Counted from the stretch's first letter, positions 28,901 through 43,900 are shown. The stretch is 64,000 nucleotides of DNA from Alitta virens (GCA_932294295.1 OW028579.1:28779250-28843249); one strand, 5' to 3'. Numbers and translations: made by a program. Notes: generated by a model not told the origin, from the sequence alone.

Positions 28901-31900
28901 ACCCGGGTTGAAGGTTCAACCCCTGTCCCAGGCACCTTTCATGAGCATCATCCCAGCTCGATGTCATTCGGATGAGACATTAAATTGGTTGTTGTTTGTA
29001 CTTAAGTTTCTATGCTGAGGAAAGTAAAAGATCCCACCCATGGGGTAAATGTGTAACATGGGTGGACTCCTCTCTCTCACCTCATCAATCAACCCTCGAT
29101 AGCGGCCATAATTGCATTACAGGGTTGCACTTTATCTATCTATCTGTCTATCTATCTATCTAGGCTTACAATACAATACAAATCAGTAGGGAAGAGGCAA
29201 TATAAATTATGTACACATATGATAAACTACAACTTTTGAATGAACTACTGTTTAATAAACTTTAGAATGAGCTATTGTTTAAAAAAAAAGTTAAATCTGA
29301 CTAGCATTGTAGCAACTTCTACCGCTGGCAATTTCTATGGCATTTTCTATAGCTTTCCATGGCAAGCTCTGTCAGATATGAATGCTTCGAGCAACATTTC
29401 ATGGCATGTGCCTGATAACTGCTTGCTGGGTTTGAAATGGTCACAAACGCTAAATCAGAAAACAAAGCCACAACAGAACAGAATAGAATAGAATAGAATA
29501 GATCAGTTGTAGACATGACTTAGTGACTGGTTCGTATTGCATTGATACTTTGATACTGGCCCTCAATAGGAATATACAGCTTATACCCACTGAAAATTAA
29601 AGGAAGGAAGGAAGGTTTAACCTAGCCCCAACAGTTAAGAACCCTTCATAATTAAGACCATCTTACCAGATTTAGTCCCAACTGTAAGTCTGTTGCATTA
29701 CACCTTAAGTCTTCACTCTGAGGGCAACCTCAGTTAATACATCACAGGGGCGGATGCAGAAATTGGTGAAAGGAGGGGGGGGGGAGATAATTGATTTGCT
29801 GGCGCCATTTTTTTTTGCACGCCCCCCCCCCCTGGATCCGCCCCTGCATCATTAAGCTTGCAGAAATTCGTACATAGGGGATTCATACTCTCTGGATGGA
29901 TGGATGGATGGATGGATGGATGGATGTTCAGGAATCACTTTGTGTAAATTATAGGAAGATAGATGAGAAGCCCAACTAATATTTGACCTGGACCCTTTTT
30001 GATTGAATTAAATCATGTCCACTGCAATCCACACTGACTGCATGACAGCATGAAACCCTGTTCATACTGCCCTGTCAGATGGTGCTAGCTGCTATTGGAG
30101 TGAAAAAAGGAATAGCCCAGCACTAGTGGTGCTGCCAAAGGATGATGGATTGCCTGCCTCCAGTAAATTGCAAAATATTTCTCATACAAAATATTCCTTG
30201 ACATTCTGGCGTCATTCTTTCAGTCAAGCTTGAACTAAAATGACATGGTGATCAATATAGATGGCCCAGGACACCATGAACAGCTCTATATGCAAAGTGT
30301 ACGAATATGAATTCAATATCTTGCAAGCTCCAGCAGCAGGATGACTTAATATGAAAAGTATAAGGGTTGTTGTAAAATTGATTTGGAGCATGTGCAATGA
30401 GATAAAAAAGTGCATGTCGACAGCCTACATGTATGAGAACAAGGGAATGTGTAAAGGTTTGTGTTGGACAGACAGTGAAAGATCGACAGGGGGAAGAAAT
30501 GAGCAGATAGACAGGCATTGATAGTCTGTTAGGTCGTGTCGACAGCATTTAGAGAAATGGAGAATGATGATATATGACAAACCAAAAGGACAAAGAGAGC
30601 CAACCTGGATAAAAATGCTGGAACAATTGGACGTTGGCACAGTTTAAGCCATGTTGACTCAAAATATTTTCAACATCGATTCAAACTTGGCCAATCCTGG
30701 CATGCAATAGGGACATGGATATATCGCGGATCATATGGCAGACAAACAGACTGACTGCTCACTATCTAGGCAGACAATCCGACAGATAGAATAGTTAGTT
30801 TCATAAATATGGTCGACTCTAGACAGCTGTAACTACCTATGCCTGTCTGTAGATATGACTGACTAAAGCCAGCCGCTTCTGTTTACTCCTGACTTATAGT
30901 CGTCTTACACCACAAAAAAATATAAACCTTGGTAAATGTATGCAATTTATCTGATATGGTGCTGCATGTACTTTTAGATCTGGCTTTGAGTAGCCAGCTA
31001 TAGCTAGACAGTTCTGGTTAGCATCATATAGCAGAAGTTGTCTAAGTTTGTCCAGGTTTAATTAAACTAACTACAAAGTTTACAAACAACCCACCAGATA
31101 GGGCATGACAGAGACATAGCAGATAGCACGAAAGACAGACATACAACCAGCAGGTGTGACCAATCGACAGACAAACAATATGTACATGGTCAAGCGATAA
31201 ACTAGTGGATAGACACAACAAACTTAACAAAATAAGGAATCAAGAAGCTGGGATTAGATTAGATGTCGACTCAACAAGTACGAAAGATTACAGATGCAAG
31301 GACTACATAGACAGACAAAAAAGGTGTAACATAAAGAGCCCAACAGTTCTTTCTTTGTTTTTAAGTGCATTAACAATACATGAAGCCCCTCAGTGTATGC
31401 AAAGACAACATAGAACTACAGAGGCACAAAAGACAGGTCTTCAACCTTTCTGTACATTGACCTCACTAATAATGTTTAGAGAAACACATAACCATAACAC
31501 ACACCGCTGTTTGGCTGCACTCCACGAAATACTCATGGGGCACACTTCAAACCCTATCCATTGTCTAGGCCACTAACAAAGCTTGTGGTGGCCCCATACA
31601 AATGACCAAAGGGTGTCACAACCCCTCAGAAATCAGAGTCTCCACCAAATTGAATAGTATCTCCAGAGGTTCATATCTACTGCTTGATTTCTATCAGCAC
31701 TGACATATGAGGAACTAGGAAAAAGGGACCGCACATACATTATAAAAACCCCTGACAGCATCAGCAGCAGCAGCAGCCCCACCTTGATATCATTCTGTTT
31801 CCTTCATATCTCTGCAGCAGCAGCTATATATGCTCCCACCACCAACAACACACACACAAAAAGCCAAATTGTATCATGACAGCAAAGATCAGGTTTTGGC

Positions 31901-34900
31901 TGTCCAGGCAGCAGCCTCTGTGGAGATATAAATGGGATGTAGGGATATAAAAAATATATGTGCACTGAAGGTATCATATCATGCATTAATGGAATTTGCT
32001 GTAAAAATCGTAAATGCATTTACAGGAAACTTTTCTGACATTGATACAGTGTAGGTACACTAGAAACTTGATTTTTGACAGCTATTGTATTGTAGTGCAT
32101 TGAATTGTATTGTATTGCATTGTCTGTTTGTTTCTTAGCTAAAATGACAAGCTCCAAGAGGCAGCCGTAATGATGATTTATTTTATTTTATATATTTTCG
32201 AAAGGTTGCTTATGATAAGTATTAAATGGTCCTATTTTTAATGCTCTCATATAAATTGTATGGATACACATTATAAAGTTATATAAACAATGGCTTGCTA
32301 ATCTATGCTGATCTATATATATTTATCTATATGTTAGTAACATATATGCACTTTCCAGTTTCCCAACAACGATTGACACCAGTATTAGAGAACATTGAAC
32401 TAAACAAGATGTTTAGCAAGTTATTTAGAGAGAGCTGATTTTGACACGACTTCCAACATGTGTTGACATGATAGACATTCGAGCAGACATGAATAAACTT
32501 TGAGCAAATTGCCAACATAGCTACAGCTGCCAGCCAGTAAACTAACCGGTGACGAGATTTATAAATCTCGATAAATCTCGTCAATTCTCGCAATCTGTGA
32601 GAAATGGCGAGATTTGGCGATAGCGCCCTCTAGTGACAACAGCCTTTGTTGGATAATGGAGGGCTGTAGGCTGATCAATATGGCTGATTATTGAGTTGGT
32701 ATCTTCAAATGATGTTGTTGCCTGTGCTGTCTGTCTGTCAAGTAGCACATAGTTCAACTGTTTCTTATGTTTTGACCTTTAAAATAAATGTACTTTATAA
32801 AGAGGTCAAGTTGCAGCTGGAAATACAGAACTATTTTAATTTCTGACCCCCAATTTTTATTTTATTGTATTGTATTGTACAGTCAACCCTAATTTATCTC
32901 GGCCTCACTTATCCGGTTCCCTCGCTATCCGCACACACTTGGTTGGAAACAGATCTGTTTATTGTATTTACCCCTCAATTAACCGGTTCCTTCAGCTTCT
33001 GCAACCGCAGTGTTTCTGGGTGCAAAAGTGGGGATAATATTGCATTATTACAATTTTAAGAATTGTACGAATATATTTGGGTCAAAAACTAAATAATATT
33101 TACTATGAGGTCATAATTCTACCTTTATAATATGACCACCTTGTTATTAAGCATTACCCTATTCATTCAGGGGGCCAGCCCTAAAAATTGGGATTTCTGT
33201 TTGCACCGATCCACACCTCCTCAAATTTGGTATCATCGAATTGGAAATTTTCGGTATTTTTTGTAATCGGAGTCCAATTAATGATGCGCACATATATAAT
33301 GAAAGTCTGGCTATAACAAATCATTGTTTTACTTGGAAGTTTTGCCCATCTCTTACACATCCACTGATACCGATAGATATTATAAGCGGGCAACTCTGGA
33401 GTCCGGTTGTACTTGGTACGCATACCATACAGAAAACTGCCAGAAAACTGCATATAGCTGAATTCCAAGCAGCCCAACACAACATTGAACTGCATGTAAC
33501 TCTCCTATCTGGGTCAGGCAGGGTCGCAGGAAGCAATCAAATGACCACTGGTTATTTAGTGGTCAATTAAAGCGCATTGAGGGGGGACACATGCATAGAT
33601 TGACCATCAATAGTGTCCATTGACCCAGTAAATCTGAATGACAAAAGAGGGTGAGGGACTGGGGTAATAAATGTACCCCTTCCTTAATTAGCCACTGTAC
33701 TAACAAAGTACCCTCGAGCAAGATTGCCACTCCGCCCCTCTTACAGTTGGAGGATGGGGTTGTAAGGGGTTAGTTGTGTCTTTGAGGGTTTGGTGTGTTT
33801 ACAATACTGACATGCAATTTTGGCTTCGCACGACAATCGAGTCTTAAAATATCATTGAAGAGAATCATCTACAACCAGATAAGATAGAAGTAAATTGTAT
33901 TAAGCCCACCCCATTTATAATAGATAATACTGGGTTATGGTCCTATCTTTTACACCAAACGCATATAACTAAACCTTATTATAATGAAAACCTTTTGAAA
34001 GTTCCATATAGTTTTATGGGCTGGCCAGACTAGATGTTACAAAGCAGTACAACCTTAATATTGTGATCACCCATGGTGGCCTGGTGCTAAAACTATTGGC
34101 CTAAATGTTGAGGTGGTCTTAATAATGTGGTGAAATATTATGGTACCAATTTGTGAGTTTGTGAGCTTAATAGGAAGGTTGTCTAAATATATATAAGGCG
34201 TGGTTCAAAAGTAATACAATGAACTGCATTTTTTGTCCTTCCAAGTAAGGCTTCAATTACACATCTTGTTCAATTCAATGTGTTACTAATTTTATAATAG
34301 ATTAGTATGTATTGATTAGTAACAAATGGTTAAATCATCATGCATGCAGAATTCATGGTATTCATATTGAACTGCTAACTATAGAACATAGACGCCTGGA
34401 TTGCCATAACAAGTAAGCACAATTTATTGTAATGTTTAGTTTAAAACAGTTTAAAGCAATGGTTAAAGTTTAAAACATTTTTAAAAGAACTATACGAAAC
34501 TGCTATAAGAAACTTAATATACAAATTCAGTAATGCTATCATAGAAATAACATCTTTATATCATTAATTTGTGTGAAACGTAGGCTACACATAGACCATA
34601 CTAAACAAAAGTGTTCATCCAACAGTACCTAAAATAAAACAGATAATTAGCATATATACAATTCACAAGTTGACCTCATGAAAGCATTTTCGATACAGGT
34701 CAAAGGTCAAGGATCATTCATTGAGAGGTCAAAACATCCTTGACAACGTCCTTGCACTTGTACAGGCACTCTGCTTAACGCAGGCACTTCCAGAAATCAC
34801 ACTGCCAATATTTTGCTCATGTGACGTGGCCAAGGGTGCTATGAATTATAGGATTGATGTGTCAGAGGTCACGTGTCTTGCAGAGTGGAAGGATGACCTT

Positions 34901-37900
34901 GTGAGGCGCACGTTATTGAATTTGACCTTGAGATGCCCTTGACAAAAAAAGGTCATTCATAGTGACCTTGGGGATTAAGAGCCTTAGTGTTAGAATTGAG
35001 TGACAGTATTTCATTCCTTGCTAAATATGATTATTTTTCCATTGTTTATTTGTGCTATAAGTACAAACTGACTGCAGTGGAATGGCTGCAGAGTGCTCAT
35101 TTTGGAGAGAGATACCGATCAGTGTATCTTCAGGAGATCAGTCTTATAGATTAGCTTGCTTAATGACAAGGTAGTATTTAAAGCTAACGTACACTGCAGG
35201 CCTGTATCTTTCTTCCAAGGGACAATTTTAAAATCGTTTAATTTTCCTCCCATATTAAAACCAAAGGTGATTGGACACCACATACAAACTGAATTCAGCT
35301 TTAGTTTTGGTATATGGTAATACTCTGCCTGAACAAATAACTGAAATCACACTCTGTTTGTGTCAACTGCAAAAATGGACACTTGTGGAATCTGAATAGG
35401 TTGAGTAACTGATTAATAAAGTCTTCCTCCCACCTTACAGTTAAAAATAACACATGATTAACTTTTATTTCCAAATGCAGGCCTATTGTCATTTACATCA
35501 CTGTTCAAAACATTAAGCCCATCTCTTCCAAGTCCACTAAATTTAGTACCATTAGCTACCATAACCACACGATTGTTATTCATTGTGAGGTCTTCCTCCT
35601 AGACAGCTTGTTCACTTCTATGTGACCTCCAGTTTAGCTTGATATACACGAGAGGCAATGGATTTCAAGCCTGCTGTATACATTTAATGAACCCTAGTCT
35701 CAGGAGGGGCCATAATGGTCGATAATAGGGGTGCTAGCCAGGTAGATGGGAAGTTTATACACTTAGGGCTTGCAGCCATTGCCAGCATGCAGTGCCCCGT
35801 TTTTATTCAATTTAGTTGCCATGGTAACGGCACTTTGTGTATGCCAGAGTCTGGCATTTTCAAGTTGAGGTTCCTACAAGGTTCACTCGGTAGGGTGGCC
35901 TCACAAAAAAGGCAGACTAATGTCATGAAGGCAAACTCAATCAAAAACACAACATTGGGTACCATTTGTAGGATATGCATAAGTTATTGCATTACAGACT
36001 GGACTGGACGAGTTCAACATTTTGAATTTGCTCGATTTCCCAATAGGCCTTAAATAGATTGTTTGAGAGCAAAAAAATAATTTCGCAGAACTATTATCTT
36101 TTTGTCATATTCTTTACTATTGTTATATTTGTGTATTACTTTTCAGTTAACATGCCACATTGGTTTGACCTTGGGTCGTTCGCTCAAGGTTGTCCTGATG
36201 GTCTCCCAGGGTTAGCATTAGTGGCCCACAGTTGGCTGGATTTGGCTTGTTATAAGAGTATATATACAGGAATTAGAAATTATGTGACATTTTTTATCCT
36301 CAAATATCTGATATCTAATATAAATCATAGCTCCATGGTCTAGTGGTTAAAACACTGACCAGATTCTCAGGATCCCTCAGCTCTAACTCAGCTTTATGAG
36401 CAGAACCTAGGCTGGATGTCACTCAAAGACAGTGTATAATATGAGTCTTTTCACAGAGCAGCCCTAAATTCAACAAGACACAAGTCTTTCTTCGCCTCTT
36501 ATAACTCATTTTGCTTTTCAGACATAGAAGATCATAACTATCCTATTGAATAAATAAATCTATTGAATGATAAGATGTCATATATATATTAAAAGGCACC
36601 AAAAATACTGCTGCTAGAATGTACTTTGCTTCAGCCAATCACAGTTAAGGGCAGTAACTTTTCCAGCCAATAGAATTGCAAGAAACTTCTGCAAAAATCC
36701 ACTATTCTGACACACGTAGCTTGCTGTGTACAGTACAACTAATATTTTATGTTAACTGTACAGTATTTTTACAAGCTGGACTGAGCTGGACCACTAGGTA
36801 CCCAAACACCTTGCTACCTGCTCCTAACCAAACATATCCTGATAGAATTGTGTACTGGAGGTTATGCCCCATAATGATTCATATACATTTTCCTCTAAAC
36901 ACCAACACTATCATTTATGGGGAAGCTTATAAGCTATACAAGTCAAATTTATAATCTGATAGTCATTCCAGCTTGGTATGGCTTGGTTGGGTTTGTTTCA
37001 GGTACCCTCTGGATAGTTGTTATAGCTGAACATTCTTCATGAGTAATAGTGCGCAACAGTCTTTATGAGTAGTGCTGTGGGGCTAACCTATGTGTGTGTG
37101 TGAGTGAATAGTGAACTTTTATGGACGGTTTGCTACATTTCCACCAGGTGGCTACGATGTAATACTGCAATTCTATTGGCTGAATTGTTCCCGCCCTTGC
37201 AACGTACATCCCAGCCCAGCAGCAGTATTTTTAGTGCATTTTAATGTATATTTGACATATTATTATTCAACTGATATCTGCTTTACCCTGAGACAATTAT
37301 AATAATGAAATCAGTAAGTAATGATCTACTATGTCTGATGACAAGCAAAACCAGTAATAGGAAGAGATGGAAGATTTATGTCCTGCTGAATTCAGGGCTG
37401 CTCAGTGAAAATACTCTATTATGCTTAACATGTAAACCTGAGAGGTTATTCAAGTCAATCTCGACTAGGTATGGAGAGCTAGTTAATGAGCGCAAGGTAT
37501 AAGAAGAGCCAGAAGAGCTAGTTGTATAGAGAGCTAGGTATAGGGACTGCTATCAGGGAGAGCGCGGTGAAGGGAGAGACAATACGCAGAAAAACAATAC
37601 AAAGACTAAAGTCCCACAGCAACATAAGGATGGTAGGCCTAAATGGCGCCTACTGCATTTCCAGAATGGCCTTTTCCATTATGTGGAAAGACACATGCAG
37701 GGCAGCTGACCTTGGCCCATTCATCACTTCACTGTTCACTGATATGGATGCTCATCATTATTAGTTATTCATAACCTTTTCATATTTATATCCCTGGTCA
37801 GCTAGACCTGCTAGATATTGTTACCTTGGCACATTTGACAGTCTATGTTGGCATTCAGGTTGTTAAGGAGCTTCTAAATTGGTGGGAGTATGGAGGTGTT

Positions 37901-40900
37901 GAGCGGGCCAGAGAACATGGGTTAAAATCCAACCATGTTTCAGGTTCAAGATGGAAGTAGACTGTATTTTGTTTGTCACACAGTATATTGCAACCATTTA
38001 AGCATCACAGACTAGATGGGACACTTAAGACACTGATGTCATCTGGAGTGCCATTTGAAGATACGAGCAAAATGAATTTTAACAACTAAGATCAAGATTA
38101 CAAAGACTTATTTTTCTAGACTAAGACTAGACCTGGATCACCAAACTAGTGGCTTAACTATTGAACTGCCCCGCTTGCTACAGCATTTCATATATTATAT
38201 GGCTCAATTTTTGATAGGACCAGCATTTATTATCAATTCAAATAATGGATTTAAATTGCATTTTCAAGGTCGCTCATTATTTTTTCATTTTCAAGGTCAC
38301 ATTTGCCCCAAGCTTATACATGAGACAGGCTTCTGGTAAATTTATGTTACCATATTGTACAACGTAGGCTTTGTAGAATTTATACAATATACAGTACAGA
38401 AAATTTAGGTAGCTCAGCAGCACACTGGGTAAAGTTACACAGGATGTGTGTAGTATGTAGGTCATGGCGCTGGTGGCTCCCCTGGTGGTGACTTCCAGCA
38501 CCCTGGGGAACTGGAGAGGAGAGTAAAATACATTAAGGCAGAGCTGGACTGAAAGGAGAGGGTGGATGGAAACCCAATGAGCCCCTGACAAGCCTGCTAC
38601 GTCCTAGATTGTTTTCACTCTCTCTCCTGTGCATACTGTTACTAGGAGCACCTCGGAAAAGCACAGAATTAGGAAAGTAACTGCCACAACAGGAAGTACT
38701 ATCGTGGGCAAATTTTAGCTTGGTTCTTTAGGATCTCTAGTATCTACAGCAATATGTCCACATTGTCCAGCAGACCATCTATTGTTTCAAGAATATTTAA
38801 GGAATGTTGAGAAAAAAATCAAAGGCTAAGATAATATTGCCCAAGAAAGCATTAGATTAATTATCAGAATGTTAGAAATAATATTACTGAATAATATTCA
38901 AGCACTGAAATCAGGTGATATTTCTTGAAGATTACAGGAAAGTTGTGATATTCCCACAACCATTCTGTAACATTATCTTGTTTACACGGTTGGAGCCTAG
39001 CTCAGTGGTAGCGCACTCTTCCAACCAATGGGTCTTGGTTCAATTCTCGGTCGAGCCTAAGTTGGATTGCTGTTTCATCCACCATCTCATTACCATGGTC
39101 TCTGTCTGTCCTAAATAGCCCATAAGGTGCAGAACTACAGGACGTAAAGCCCTATCCCACCCAACACCATCTTATTTACACTCCATAATGTTATCACGGA
39201 TTACCTGGGTAACCTGGGAAGTAACATATGGAAAACAGACATCTTAATTTTACCATATTTTACAGTATATTACCGGTTTGTTGGGTGTGTACACGTTAGA
39301 TAGAACTATACATCCTTACTATATTAAATTGTTAATACTTCAAGTCATATTATGGATTAATGCTGAAGTGTAAATGTTTAAAATACTAGACATTGTCACT
39401 GCTAAAAAATCTGACCTCCCAGTGAAGGATTCTTGCCACCAAATGATGCTGAATTCTTTCAATGGACAGCACGTTTACTCTTGCAAATGTCTACAGATTG
39501 TCTGTGAGCTAAAAGTCACCCAGTCAAAATTTCTCAAACAGTGCTATGACTGAACAATGGATGTCTGGATGTCAGACTTTCAAGAAAGCCCCTATTTATT
39601 TTATGTCACAACCTGCCTCTGGGTTCTTGGACATTGAAAAATGACACTGCAAAAAACAACAAGAAAAACAAATCATTCCTAGGGAGGCTTTGGATCAAAA
39701 ATGATTGATATTTGACAGTTTCCTTTTAAACTTATCTTTTTCTTCCGCAAGCTTACTGATCAAATCTAGAGTGGGCAGCTTTCATTTTAGCTGGGCAGAC
39801 GATCCCTTTTTTTTTTTGCTTCTTTGTCGTTTTTTCTTTCTCCAAGCATTTTATCTCCTCATCCTCATCCAAAGCTCTTGACTGCGAATAAACGGTGGCT
39901 TTTGCTAAAAAAAAAGTTTGATTCTTGAGTTAGCTTTGATCGTTTCTTAGAGTCACATATCCAGGGTGCAGGGTGATTTCCAAGATTGGGTTCAGGTCAA
40001 CTTCAGGAAGTAGGCCAAACGTAATAAATTCAGCGGCAAACCATTCTTTTTAAAGTATTGTTAGTGCCCTATAAAACTATTAAATGTCGCCATAATTGGA
40101 AGTGCATAAAATGGTGTCATTGCGCACGAAAATGTGCATTTTCAACTAGTCCTACAGTTAAATAACTAAAAGGCAGATACTTTCGCTAGGTCTGGCCCAG
40201 TGGGCCTTGTACCCAAACACATGATATGCCCTACATTTCAGTAGACCTTAGTGGGTATATTTCAGGGCCTATAAGCATTTATTAAATTTGATTCCATTTG
40301 ACATTAGCAAAATCAATAGATATATATTGCTACCAAAGTTGCATCTGTTGCCTGAATATCGATAGCTATCAAGATGGCATCGAATGCTAACAATATCTTA
40401 TCAAGTCTATCGATACCTCATTGCTGAAGTGTCAAGTTTATTGCTGAAGGTCAAGACAGGAGACGCTGGTCTTACAACCTACTAGTCTAGGACCTATCGA
40501 ATTGTAATATTTGGTGCAAAGCTGACCAATAAGAGACATTGTAACAGCCAGCGGTCTGCAGCTAAACCACCTTCTATGACCAGCTGGAAGCAGATGTAAA
40601 GAAGAGATAATGCGTAGAATTTAACCACGACATGTACATGTATTTATTTTCATTTCAAGCACATAGATGTATTGTGCAGGCAGTGGGTCAAATACCAGTT
40701 TTCCAAACACAAAAAGCCTGTCCTGTTAGAAATCAAACCTAAGACCTTGGGAGGATCTGCCTTCTGAACCACTAGACCACACAGCTCTGTTCAAAATCAA
40801 ATTCAGGTTTTCATTTTGCCACTGTGCATTTGGAGCTTCTGTTATGCAAACCAGCAACTTATGCCGATTAATAAGACAGTTATTCGAATTCTGGGAATGT

Positions 40901-43900
40901 ATTTGCCACATGTGATGCATAAACTCGGAACCAAAAAACTAGAGCCTATCGGCGCCGAATCCAGAAGATAGTGTTACCAAGAATAGTACACCCTGTATTA
41001 TTCTTGGTGTTACTTTGAGAGATCGACCACTGGGATCCAAATAGCGTGTTTTCCCGCCACTTTTGCCGGCGGGCTGCATTTAGGGGCAAGAACTGCATAT
41101 GTAAGCTTGCCAAGGCAAACAACATGCTCTGACACTATCCACAGTAGGACTGCTGAGCTCAATCCCAGATAAGTTATAGCTTTTCTGAATTTCTCTCCTC
41201 TGACAATATCCTTCTGGATAAAAATTGCTCTAAAGTCAACCTCTTGAGTTTCTGTTCAGTAGGCCTAGTTCTCAAATTCGCCACCAGGGGCACTGAGGTG
41301 GGTTGATCACGAGGCCAAGAGCCTCAAAAACAGCGAAATGCCGTGAAAATAGCCCTAATTTAGCATTTATTTTTGGCAAACTACTGATATCTTTCTCAAA
41401 AAACGAGCCGAATATTTTTAATCTATATATTTTAAAGTATACTGAGCCCTATGTGGCACTGTTCTGCTTCATCTCCACTGCACCTATTCATTTGAAAATT
41501 TTCCTGAATGTTCCACTCTCTCGCATCTCATCCTCTGACAATATCCTGAAGGCTTGCTTTGCAACCTTCTGGATAAAAAGTGTAAAAGATTGTATTAAAT
41601 GATAAGAAATATCAATATAAGATATTCCATAACTATGTGATTGGCATGATTTATTCTACTTGAAGGAACCCATACACTCGATGACCTGTGTCCACAACTT
41701 GGCTCCTCCCGAGTCCCAATGAGCCTTGCGAGTCTGAGTCAGGCAATGTGATGCCTGATATTTCCACCATGATAAACCAACCTTGCAAAAGGCAGCGAAT
41801 AAGGCAATGTGTAGTTAATTAGCTGTGGCAACGGACCATGTAATTCTTACCAAACCTTAGAAGGCAGAGTCGGCTTTTTTAACATGGCCGCGTATTAGGT
41901 GTTTGGGTCCGCGGGTCTCTCTCTTCGAACCGACTAAGCTTGAGATTTTGTAGCGGCTGCTTATCTGTTGCCACCATGAAGTGCTAGTGGTCTTGTTGGC
42001 CAACTGCAGAGTGAGATAGCAACTCTTTTGCCTTTCAGAGGATGGCTTCAGTTCACTGGCCATACAAGGAATTGCTCTTGTGTACTTTGAATATACCAAA
42101 CACCGACATAAGGACTTTCCAAGACCACCAAATAAGCTTGATATTGCTACTGAAGAAGTGGTTCACCAGAATCAAGCACATTGATTTTACCCTTTTGAAA
42201 GACTAAAACTGTGCAACAAATATCAATATAAAATACCCTACGCCTACGTATGATGCGTGTTGATTTATTGGGCTGTTTTAAGTAAATTACAACTTGTCAA
42301 TTTTGAACTCAAAACTATACTGTTTATAAATACATCCACAAAATGTTTCTTATTTTCGATGAATTTCAGATATAAAATAGATTATAATCTGGAAATTAAA
42401 TAAATAGTTAAAAAATAAACAATTTGCATGATGTGAACATGCTGTATAGTGAGTCCAGTATTAAAAATATTCCTGTTGCGGGTTATGCGAGCGTATCGAA
42501 GAAGTCAGTGCGTATGACAATTTTTTTTACTGCTTGTCCCTCGCAGTTCAAACTGAAGACTTTCTTTTTTGTCTTCAAATTATTTCTGGGTCTGAAATCG
42601 GGGGCCTATTCAGGCGCGGTGCCCAACGCAATCGCCTTGCCATGGAAAAAAAAAATTCCTACATAACTGATGGGTTTTAAAAGTCTCATGTAAGCCCCAA
42701 CAGAAATATTTTTTAGACTGGCCTTAGTATTATTGTTTTGCTTAGGTCTATAATCCCAAGACAAACTATTTAGTTTTGTTCAGGTGCAAACCAAGGAAAA
42801 CCATATGTGAGTAATCTTATCAGAAAAACAACAGGAGCATCTGATGCTGGGAACACAATTACATTACAACAAATTGTCAATTATTGTTGACAAGTCATGT
42901 CTTTCAATATTAATTGCCATCCTATTACGAGATATTAAGATTGAAATAATCTCATTACCTCAAGTGCAGAAATAATGGAAGCCTTATAAGAAATACAAAT
43001 CAAACCAGAACAGCATATCGTAAGGGTTTAGTTTTACTAGATGACAGCTTCCATAATATGCTACCTTAGCAGCATTTACAGATGAAAATTTACAGATTGA
43101 ATGAGCAAACCATAAAGAATGCCTCACTGGGCAACCAGATTGTCGCCCAATCCGGCTGAGTATTTCAACATACTGATTGGGCATCAATCTGGATGCCCAG
43201 TGAACCATATTTTCTTCATATTTTATCCACTGAGAAAGCAAACTTATCCCTGAAATGCATTTGAAGCATACATCTGCCTAATTAACATGTTCTGCAAACG
43301 TTTTTCAGTTGTTTGAGAGCAGTGAATGCTTACTGGAAATTTGCAACTGAAATTACCTCGAGATTTTAATAGTTGGATTATTCAAGGAACTAAGTGTAAT
43401 CATGGCTTTAGCAATTTACATTGGACAACAGTGATATATTAACTGCATGAAAAGGAAGACATCCTTATACAGTAGTTTCATAAAATACGGTTGACTCTAG
43501 CTGTCTGTAGCGACCTGTACCTGGCTGTGGTCTGAACATGCTAAAGCCAGCTGCTTCTGTCCACTTCTATAGCTAATAATCTGCTTACATCTATCACCAG
43601 ATTAATATAAACCTCAGTAAATGTAAGAAATTAATCCAATATATCATAAATATGTACTTTTAGATCCGGTTTTGAGAAGCCAGATATGACAGCTTTGTCT
43701 AGTTTCAATTTGCCGGCCATTTTTAATGAAACTTACTGGAGGTATTACTAAAAGATTGCAGGCTGACTGATGTGATGGTCTATTCCCAATCACATTTCAG
43801 GAGCACATCTTAGTCGTAAAAATTTGTGGAACAAAAGTTATTAGTTTCAACAAAATTATCTGTTGCAGCTCATCACTTGACCTTTCCTAGATCTATAAAT

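Noticed and set aside
38277..38591. Minus-strand 104-residue hydrophobic frame as an extra UNC-93 exon
   Set aside because: Exons 1 and 2 join in phase without it, its sequence does not match any UNC-93 segment, and there is no acceptor/donor pair of the right phase.
41281..41297. CGCCACCAGGGGCACTG as a CTCF site
   Set aside because: Only the first half of the motif fits; the GGCGC half is disrupted.
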